DNA of 8,104 bases from JBKJUK01 sp046590705 (lineage in GTDB: Bacteria; Acidobacteriota; Thermoanaerobaculia; Gp7-AA8): positions 1 to 8,104 of the forward strand of contig JBKJUK010000024.1 in the NCBI GenBank assembly GCA_046590705.1, given 5' to 3'. Under the pieces are notes generated by a model. The model had not been told where the DNA came from and did not search any database. It worked only from the letters and a program-made list of their open reading frames with translations. Below, piece after piece: positions 1 through 5,147 of the stretch. Position 1 is the stretch's first letter; every line of letters starts with the position of its first letter. A program made the translations under genes and the position numbers.

Positions 1-318
1 GACTATTCGAAGGCCGTCGACGCCCTGCATGCAACCTTCCCCATGCCTAACGTTTCGTACACGGTTCTGGTCGACCATATTGAACACATTGCCCGCGTGG
101 CCGGAATCGACCATGTCGGACTCGGCTCCGACTTCGACGGCGTTTCAGCGCTGCCGACTGGAATGGAAGATGTCAGCAAGCTTCCCGCAATCACGGCCGA
201 GCTGAAGCGACGCGGACACAGCGACGCGAACGTCAGGAAGATTCTGGGCGGGAACTTCATGAGGGTATTTCGCGAGGTGGAGCAAGTCGCGGCGGGACTC
301 TCGCGATCGGCGAAGTAA
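1..318 (+). CDS. Membrane dipeptidase (peptidase family M19), C-terminal part
   Basis: The frame is open from the left edge to a TAA at 316-318, so only the last 105 residues are present and the 5' end is outside the window. M19 enzymes are zinc metallopeptidases that hydrolyse dipeptides; the family includes renal dipeptidase and bacterial homologues. The fragment shows the typical C-terminal landmarks in order: DHIEHIARVAGIDHVGLGSDFDG at about residues 25-47, whose aspartates in GSDFDG lie at the substrate site in characterised members; then TGMEDVSKLPAITAEL; then the family's closing motif around KILGGNFMRVFREVE. The zinc-binding histidines and glutamate lie upstream and cannot be checked. 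Whether the protein is exported is also unknown, because the N-terminus is missing. It converges on trmB with a gap of about 108 bp. Family assignment is firm; the substrate is not. Confidence 0.93.
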   Translation, partial: DYSKAVDALHATFPMPNVSYTVLVDHIEHIARVAGIDHVGLGSDFDGVSALPTGMEDVSKLPAITAELKRRGHSDANVRKILGGNFMRVFREVEQVAAGLSRSAK

Positions 319-350
319 CCAGAATACGGCGGCGCGGATGCTAGGTCGCT

Positions 351-369
351 CTCCGGGGGCCGTTCGGAG
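351..369. terminator. Weak hairpin between convergent genes, possible terminator
   Basis: CTCCG at 351-355 pairs with CGGAG at 365-369 around a 9-base loop, and one G-U pair can extend the stem. It sits between the M19 stop at 318 and the trmB stop at 427, where both converging transcripts should end. There is no T-run on either side, so it is not a classical intrinsic terminator. The rest of 319-426 is GC-rich and shows no gene. Confidence 0.22.
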
Positions 370-406
370 GCCGCCACGACTGTACCCTGAGAAGAAAGCT
401 CGCGGA

Positions 407-434
407 CGTCCATCATGGTGCGTCCATCATGGTG
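407..434. repeat. Perfect 14-bp tandem duplication across the trmB stop
   Basis: The 14-mer CGTCCATCATGGTG occurs at 407-420 and again at 421-434 with no gap, and the match continues for two more bases (CG at 435-436). On the minus strand the trmB stop TGA (429-427) lies in the copy nearer the gene, and the second copy is in the 3' flank. Removing one copy would leave the TrmB protein unchanged, so the duplication is probably a neutral replication-slippage product. Confidence 0.9.
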
Positions 435-1026
435 CGACGATCGGCCGGAACAGAATCTCCCACATCGGCCGTCCCTCGATCTGATACTTTTCCTCATAGT
501 TCGTGCGAGGGTTTCCAGGGACGACCTCCCCTGACTCGACACTGAAGTGACGTGAAAACACAGGAACTGCTTTCAGAAAGTACTCTCGATGGTCCGTGAC
601 AAAAACTCCGAAGCCATCACTTTTCATCACCCGGATCAACGCCAGCATCGATTCGTCCCGGGCGAAGCGCCGCTTCCTCTCTCTTGGCCGAGGCCAGGGA
701 TCTGGAAAGTAGATATGCACTTCGCTGATCGACTTCTCCGGGAGCAACGACGCCAGCACCGCCTCGGCGTGATAGTTGACGATGCGGGCGTTCTGCAGAT
801 CGGCTCTCTCCAGCCGGTCGACGATGTGCCTGTAGAAGTGAAGCGAGCGTTCGATTCCAAGGTAATTGCGTGACGGATTCGCTCGCGCTGAATCGCGGAG
901 AAATCGACCCTTACCAGATCCGATTTCCAGCACAACGGAATGGTCGTTCCCGAAAAGCTCCCGAGGCAGGAGAGGCCGCTCGCCCTCACCTTTCAGATCG
1001 ATCCCGGGAAATGGAGCCGTTCGCAT
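427..1026 (-). CDS. trmB: tRNA (guanine-N7-)-methyltransferase TrmB
   Basis: This enzyme transfers a methyl group from S-adenosylmethionine to N7 of G46 in the variable loop of tRNAs, in the cytoplasm. The 199-residue product has the whole TrmB signature: the SAM-binding loop VLEIGSGKGRFL at about 32-43, NYLGIER at 54-60 with the acidic residue E59 that typically contacts the SAM ribose, IYFPDPWPRPRERKRR at 105-120 (the family's FPDPWPKxRHxKRR block, with D109), VTDHREY at 143-149, and TNYEEKY at 175-181 near the C-terminus, where other members have TEYE or TEFE. It is slightly shorter than many homologues because the variable N-terminal region before the Rossmann fold is brief. The start at ATG 1026 has no clear Shine-Dalgarno sequence. 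No better in-frame start is apparent just upstream, so the exact N-terminus is less sure than the identity. It lies downstream of the NrtS-like gene on the same strand, 149 bp away. Confidence 0.96.
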   Translation of the reverse strand: MRTAPFPGIDLKGEGERPLLPRELFGNDHSVVLEIGSGKGRFLRDSARANPSRNYLGIERSLHFYRHIVDRLERADLQNARIVNYHAEAVLASLLPEKSISEVHIYFPDPWPRPRERKRRFARDESMLALIRVMKSDGFGVFVTDHREYFLKAVPVFSRHFSVESGEVVPGNPRTNYEEKYQIEGRPMWEILFRPIVAP

Positions 1027-1103
1027 GTCGCGGGCGTTATACCAAATTGCACGATGTGAGGCGCTCGAATCTCCGGGGGTGACCGCACCAGGGTGAATCC
1101 ATC

Positions 1104-1154
1104 AGCCGAAGATCGATGGCGAGACTCCCATCCCGCGACCTTCACTCTTCGGCT
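1104..1154. repeat. Inverted repeat between the nrtS-like gene and trmB
   Basis: AGCCGAAGA at 1104-1112 is exactly complementary to TCTTCGGCT at 1146-1154, a 9-bp stem enclosing 33 bases. The loop contains a smaller stem, GATGG at 1115-1119 with CCATC at 1128-1132. It is in the 149-bp gap on the minus strand after the NrtS-like stop and before the trmB start. It could be a terminator for the upstream gene, an attenuator ahead of trmB, or chance. No T-run follows it. Confidence 0.4.
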
Positions 1155-1175
1155 AACCGACTGCGAGATCGCGAT

Positions 1176-1403
1176 TCACTCTGCTCTGATTTCCCGCGTC
1201 GCGCGATTCGCCATCGTCGACGAGTAGAGGGAGACGGCGAACGGCACGACGAAGGTCAGGGCGATGCGCACTGCAGTAATCAAGGAAATTGACTTGCCGC
1301 CGCCGAGCTGCATAAGTGCAGGGGTCTGGTTGATGAGCGTAAGAATCGGCCCCACCACGAGCGCGGTCTTGATCGCTCTACGTACATTACGGGAAGGTGT
1401 CAC
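1176..1403 (-). CDS. nrtS: Small two-helix membrane protein, NrtS-type nitrate/nitrite transporter
   Basis: The product is 75 residues with two hydrophobic helices at about 11-32 and 40-60 and a charged C-terminal tail (NRATREIRAE). The first helix carries VVGPILTLINQ and the second ends TFVVPFAVSLYSS. I recognise these as the conserved core of NrtS, a small membrane protein family shown in cyanobacteria and some proteobacteria to move nitrate and nitrite. The start is chosen at GTG 1403 because AAGGAG (1417-1412 on the minus strand) lies 8 bases upstream. The longer GTG start at 1412 would overlap that ribosome-binding site and is unlikely. Some organisms need two NrtS paralogues; only one is seen here. 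No nitrate-reduction gene is in the window, so the transport role rests on family resemblance alone. The closest alternative is an unrelated two-helix protein of unknown function. Confidence 0.72.
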   Translation of the reverse strand: MTPSRNVRRAIKTALVVGPILTLINQTPALMQLGGGKSISLITAVRIALTFVVPFAVSLYSSTMANRATREIRAE

Positions 1404-1768
1404 TTCATCCACTCCTTGAAGGCGCAGGATCGCCCTCTAGTTCGTCGCGACCGCTAATCATTTCGGGAAGCTGATGGCCGGACCTACCCTCGTTGAATCG
1501 AACGCACCGTTCGTACGCAAGCGATCCACGATCCCTGGAACATACCGCATCGGCTTACAGACGCTCGTCTGAAGCGCTCGTCCCCTCGGGCTTCGTCCGT
1601 GTCAGTGCATCTGACGCGACACTGAACCATGGACAACAATGTACACAGCGCGTGGTGCTGATCGCATCGTAGCCGAATCGAGTCCCCAAATTCACCGTTA
1701 ATACGATGGCCCATCCGTATCGAAAGCATTTCATACCACCAGCGGCTGCTCTTCGGTAGAGTGCCGGC
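1404..1768. promoter_or_regulatory. Divergent intergenic region with short palindromes, no gene seen
   Basis: This stretch of about 365 bases separates the minus-strand nrtS-like gene from the plus-strand M1 aminopeptidase, so it should carry both promoters. The open frames on the minus strand inside it (for example 1484-1729) have no recognisable motif, are rich in Arg and Cys, and look like chance frames. Structures seen: CGAACG-CAC-CGTTCG at 1499-1513; CAGACG-CT-CGTCTG at 1558-1571; and overlapping inverted repeats at 1599-1625, where TCAGTG (1602-1607) pairs with CACTGA (1620-1625) and GTGTC (1599-1603) with GACAC (1618-1622). I could not identify confident -35/-10 pairs for either gene. 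Confidence 0.5.
1412..1417 (-). promoter_or_regulatory. Ribosome binding site that sets the nrtS-like start
   Basis: On the minus strand AAGGAG is followed by the 8 bases TGGATGAA and then GTG at 1403-1401. The spacing is ideal for GTG 1403. The alternative GTG at 1412-1410 uses the last G of this motif as its first base, so it cannot be served by it. The ATG at 1408-1406 is in another frame and meets TGA after one codon. Confidence 0.75.
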
Positions 1769-3325
1769 ATGCGCCTTCTACTCTCCTGCGTCGCGGCTTT
1801 TCTGCTCGCTCCTCAACTTAGCGCCCAGAGGCCCATCGACGTCGAGCATTACCGCATCTCGGTCGCGGTTCCTCCTGCCGGTGAAACGATCAGCGCGGTG
1901 GCTGAACTGACTGTGCGCGTGCCGCCCGACAGCGCCAGCATCGAGCTCGATTTCGGAACGCTCACCATCAGCACTCTCACCGTCGACGGCGTCGCATCGA
2001 AACATGAACGCCGAGGCGAGACGCTCGTCGTCGACTCGACCGGACACACCGCCGACGGCGTCGCCAGGATCACCATCGCATATCGAGGGAAACCGGCAGA
2101 TGGTTTGATCATCGGGAAGACGAAGTATGGCGACCGGTCACTCTTCGCAGATAACTGGCCGAATCGCGCCCACCATTGGTTCCCGGCCAATGATCATCCG
2201 TCCGACAAAGCGACCGTAGAATTCATCATCGAGGCACCGAACTCCATGGACGTGCTCGCGAACGGCGAGCTCGAGGCGGTGTCGAACCTTCAGAATGGTC
2301 GAAAGCTATGGCACTGGCGGGAGAGAGTTCCCATTCCCGTGCACACGATGGTCTTCGGAGCGACGGAATTCTCCGTTCTGCGAATCGGCGAGAAGAGCGC
2401 GGTGCCGGTGTTCTTCTATCTCTTTCCTAAAGATCGCGAAGCCGGTCTTACCGAGTTCGGCCGCGCCGACCAGATGCTCGCCTATTTCATCGAGACGATC
2501 GGTCCTTATCCTTACAGCAAGCTGGCAATTTCGGAGTCTTCAACACGATTCGGAGGAATGGAAAATTCGAGCGCCATTTTCATGGCAGAAAAGCCGATCG
2601 ACGGAAAGGGAACCGTCGAGGGAGTCGTAGCGCATGAGATCGCGCATCAATGGTTCGGCGACTCCGTAACCCAGATCGAATGGCACGAGCTCTGGCTCAG
2701 CGAAGGATTCGCGACCTACTTCGCAGCACTGTGCATGGGTCATCTCGACGGCCGCGAAGCGTTCGATGCGGCCATGCAGCGTGCGCGCACCGCTTATCTC
2801 AAGTCGTTCGCGAAGAACCCGACGCCTGTCATCGACCGCAGCATCACCGACCTGATGAAGCTGCTCAACGCGAACAACTACCAGAAGGGAGCGTGGGTAC
2901 TTCACATGCTGCGCCGAGAAGTCGGTGACCGAGCTTTCTTCAGCAGCATCCGCGATTTCTACTCAGCGCACCGCGATCGAAACGCCACCACTCGCGATCT
3001 TCAACGTCACTTCGAGCGTCGAGCAGGCAGGGAGCTCGGCTGGTTTTTCGATCAATGGATTTTCGGGCCCGGCTATCCCATTCTGCAGGTCCGACACGAG
3101 TGGAGCGAGCCTGACAAACAACTCAAGCTCACCATCGAACAGCGTCAGAATCCAGCCATGCAGTTTCTCGTTGACGTTGAGCTCACTACCACCGATGGAA
3201 CAAAACAACGTATCCAGCTGCGAGCAACAAAAGCGGGCGAGACTTTCATGATTCCTCTGGACTCAGCTCCTTCGACTGTAATCATCGATCCCGACGAATC
3301 GCTACTCAAAGAAATTGCCAAGTAA
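1769..3325 (+). CDS. Secreted M1-family zinc aminopeptidase, short form
   Basis: M1 enzymes remove N-terminal residues from peptides with a single zinc ion. The 518-residue product starts with a signal peptide (MRLLLSCVAAFLLAPQLSAQ, likely cut after the SAQ at 18-20), so it should act in the periplasm or outside the cell. An N-terminal beta domain runs to about 215 and includes WFPANDHPSDKAT at 137-149, a family hallmark. The catalytic domain has the exopeptidase motif GGMEN at 262-266, the zinc site HEIAH at 289-293 with the third ligand E312 in WLSEGF (HExxH-x18-E), and the usual catalytic tyrosine Y371 in NNYQKG. A beta-sandwich of about 80 residues closes the protein; the large helical C-terminal domain of PepN or ERAP types is absent. 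ATG 1769 fits the signal peptide and has a weak GGTAGAG 7 bases upstream. All catalytic residues are present. The preferred residue cannot be told. Confidence 0.95.
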   Translation: MRLLLSCVAAFLLAPQLSAQRPIDVEHYRISVAVPPAGETISAVAELTVRVPPDSASIELDFGTLTISTLTVDGVASKHERRGETLVVDSTGHTADGVARITIAYRGKPADGLIIGKTKYGDRSLFADNWPNRAHHWFPANDHPSDKATVEFIIEAPNSMDVLANGELEAVSNLQNGRKLWHWRERVPIPVHTMVFGATEFSVLRIGEKSAVPVFFYLFPKDREAGLTEFGRADQMLAYFIETIGPYPYSKLAISESSTRFGGMENSSAIFMAEKPIDGKGTVEGVVAHEIAHQWFGDSVTQIEWHELWLSEGFATYFAALCMGHLDGREAFDAAMQRARTAYLKSFAKNPTPVIDRSITDLMKLLNANNYQKGAWVLHMLRREVGDRAFFSSIRDFYSAHRDRNATTRDLQRHFERRAGRELGWFFDQWIFGPGYPILQVRHEWSEPDKQLKLTIEQRQNPAMQFLVDVELTTTDGTKQRIQLRATKAGETFMIPLDSAPSTVIIDPDESLLKEIAK

Positions 3326-3355
3326 AGTAGTCACGCACGATTCCGCGACGATGAA

Positions 3356-3369
3356 ACGTTTGAAAACGT
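3356..3369. repeat. Small AT-rich palindrome between convergent peptidase genes
   Basis: ACGTTT at 3356-3361 and AAACGT at 3364-3369 form a palindrome with a two-base centre. It can fold as a 5-bp stem with a TGAA tetraloop. It lies in the 81-bp gap between the M1 stop (3325) and the M48 stop (3407), where two convergent transcripts meet. The stem is weak and has no clear T-run, so a terminator role is only possible. I see no other terminator in this gap. Confidence 0.3.
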
Positions 3370-3406
3370 GAAACCGACTTAGGAGTGTGCCCTATACAGC
3401 CTGCTT

Positions 3407-4921
3407 CTACTTTCTGGAGGGCTTGTCGTCCTCTTCCCGCACGACTTCCTGCGGGAGCTTCAGAGTGATGCCGGATGGAACGCTACTGCCCTCGTCGAAT
3501 CCGTTCATCTCGGCCACTTCCTCGGCGTCCTCGCGTAGTCCAGTGGCACGCGAGGCCACCGCACTCCAAACGTCGCCCGCCAGCGACTTCCCTACCTTCA
3601 TCCTTGCTGGCGCCGCGCGTCGCGCTCGTTCACGATCAATGGTCATCCGGGCTAACGTCCCGGTGAGGTCGCCCTGGCCCCGACCCAGACCCATGTTGGG
3701 AGACATCTGGATGAAGAGGAGAAGTTGATCTCCCTGGGTCATCTGCGCAGTCTCCACCACCACGCTCCCCCGCTGCGTTGCACCGGTCCAACCGTCGACG
3801 ACGAAATTCTCGCCTGACGAGGCACGAGCGTTCTGCGATCCGATGTACCGAAGCCCCATCTGCTCGAATTGCGAGCGGACCGCGCGCTGCGTATCCGGAT
3901 ATCCCTGAAACCTCCGCAAGGGAACTTCCTGAACAATGATGGCGGTGTTCTCGAGTCTCGCCTTGCGGGCGGGGGCCATCACGAAGAGTCCGCCCCCTCC
4001 TGTCTGCACCTCCCACGATGCGGGAGCGGCCAGAATGATTCCGTACTTGCGCTGATAGACGACACCATCACGTACGGTCGTTTCCAGCGTGCTCCTTCCC
4101 GTGACCATGCCTGACAGACTCTGCAGAAAAGCGTCGCGATCCGGCTTACGCGTGGCGATGCTGGCATTGGCCACACTCAGCTTTCCGATCTGGCTGCGAA
4201 CGTCTGCAACACGTTTCACAGGATCGGGATGGTCCACGAAGTACCTCTCCACTCCGGAACGCTTGCCTTCGTCCAGGCGGCTGAGCGCCAGCAACATCTC
4301 CGCCGAGCCCTGAGGATTGAAGCCGGCCTCGGTCATGTACGCAGTGCCGAGCAAATCGGCCTGCGTTTCCTGTGTGCGTGAATAACGTTGAAAAAGCAGG
4401 GTGGCCCCGATCTCCGCAAGACCACCGTAGGCCTGCGAGGCGGCCGGGCCAGCGACCACCGAGCCGATCATCAGGCCGAGTTGGGCGAGTTGCGCCTGCG
4501 ACATCCGTTGCGCTGCATGTCGCGCCGCGACGTGCGAAATCTCGTGCGCGATCACGCCTGCAAGTTCATCGCGCGAGTTCATCCTCTCCAGAATCCCGCG
4601 AGTCACGTAAACGTAGCCGCCAGGAAGAGCCATGGCATTCACCATCGGTGTATCCAGCAGAGTGAATCTCCACGGAAGATCCGGCCGATCGGAAACCAGG
4701 GCTACGCTGCGACCAATCTCAGTGACCATCTGATTCAAGGCGGGGTTCTCGTCGTATATCCCGACGTCTTCCAGGATCTGGCGATGAGCCTGGGCCCCCA
4801 GCTGGGCCTCCTGCGCCTCGGAGATCAGGTTCAGCTCACGCCGGCCGGAGACCGGATTCGTAGCACAGGCGCACAATCCAAGCGCGAGCAGAAGCGCGGT
4901 GAAGGTAGAACGATCGAGCAT
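3407..4921 (-). CDS. M48-family zinc metalloprotease, lipoprotein, with LysM-like C-terminus
   Basis: The 504-residue product, counted from ATG 4921, begins with a lipoprotein signal: hydrophobic residues 8-16, then LCAC at 16-19, with C19 the likely lipidated cysteine. The mature start TNPVSGRRELNLIS is typical of envelope M48 proteases. The catalytic site is HEISH at 126-130, with the third zinc ligand E185 in RTQETQADLLG and D189 following, then the conserved DHPDPVKRV near 230-238. Family members such as BepA degrade or process misfolded envelope proteins. Instead of TPR repeats, this one has about 240 further residues: a beta-rich segment (about 265-430) and a LysM-like tail at about 449-489 (GDVWSAVA ... 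EMNGF ... PSGITLKL). The start is chosen at 4921 because it gives the signal sequence and has GGGAGA 7 bases upstream; the frame is open to 5086, but that extension would bury the signal. It is 226 bp downstream of the diguanylate cyclase on the same strand. Confidence 0.94.
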   Translation of the reverse strand: MLDRSTFTALLLALGLCACATNPVSGRRELNLISEAQEAQLGAQAHRQILEDVGIYDENPALNQMVTEIGRSVALVSDRPDLPWRFTLLDTPMVNAMALPGGYVYVTRGILERMNSRDELAGVIAHEISHVAARHAAQRMSQAQLAQLGLMIGSVVAGPAASQAYGGLAEIGATLLFQRYSRTQETQADLLGTAYMTEAGFNPQGSAEMLLALSRLDEGKRSGVERYFVDHPDPVKRVADVRSQIGKLSVANASIATRKPDRDAFLQSLSGMVTGRSTLETTVRDGVVYQRKYGIILAAPASWEVQTGGGGLFVMAPARKARLENTAIIVQEVPLRRFQGYPDTQRAVRSQFEQMGLRYIGSQNARASSGENFVVDGWTGATQRGSVVVETAQMTQGDQLLLFIQMSPNMGLGRGQGDLTGTLARMTIDRERARRAAPARMKVGKSLAGDVWSAVASRATGLREDAEEVAEMNGFDEGSSVPSGITLKLPQEVVREEDDKPSRK

Positions 4922-5147
4922 GGTCGGGTCTCCCGCCAAATAAAACTGCAAAGTGGGTACCCGCGATGATGCGGAAGCCTCGATCCACCTGAACGTCAGC
5001 GCAAAGCGGGAGAGAAGGAAGGATATTGATCCACATACCCCACCGTGGAGTCTCGAACTCGCATCGAAGATGCCGGTAACGATCACACCAGCATCCGATT
5101 GCTAAACGAATGCTTCAGCGAAATGACAGGCTCAGGGGGACTTGCAG
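4922..5147. promoter_or_regulatory. Spacer between the cyclase and M48 genes, likely promoter or leader
   Basis: These 226 bases hold no convincing gene. On the minus strand they contain a pyrimidine tract opposite the purine-rich run at about 5006-5023, roughly 85-100 bases before the M48 start. They also contain short inverted repeats, TCCAC 5030-5034 with GTGGA 5045-5049, and the palindrome GGGTACCC at 4955-4962. The length suggests that the M48 gene has its own promoter, but I could not identify convincing promoter hexamers. No strong terminator follows the cyclase stop. Confidence 0.35.
4929..4934 (-). promoter_or_regulatory. Ribosome binding site deciding the M48 lipoprotein start
   Basis: On the minus strand GGGAGA precedes ATG 4921 by 7 bases (CCCGACC). 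This supports the start that yields an N-terminal lipoprotein signal over the 55-codon longer frame beginning at 5086. Confidence 0.7.

Noticed and set aside
3..542. Minus-strand open frame of 179 codons running across the M19 fragment and the trmB end
   Set aside because: It overlaps two confident genes in the wrong frame and its Ser/Arg-rich product has no recognisable motif.
1404..1412. GTG 1412 as start of the nrtS-like gene
   Set aside because: The only good Shine-Dalgarno sequence (AAGGAG) overlaps this codon; it is correctly spaced for GTG 1403 instead.
1484..1729. Minus-strand open frame of 81 codons in the divergent intergenic region, considered as a small gene
   Set aside because: No ribosome binding site, Cys/Arg-rich composition and no recognisable motif; an overlapping frame at 1555-1770 is equally open, which suggests chance.
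4388..4969. Plus-strand open frame of 193 codons opposite the M48 protease
   Set aside because: It is antisense to the catalytic domain with HEISH. The product has no domain or export signal and is typical of a shadow frame.
4922..5086. N-terminal extension of the M48 protease up to ATG 5086
   Set aside because: It would place 55 unrelated residues before a clear lipoprotein signal, and the start at 4921 has its own GGGAGA at good spacing.
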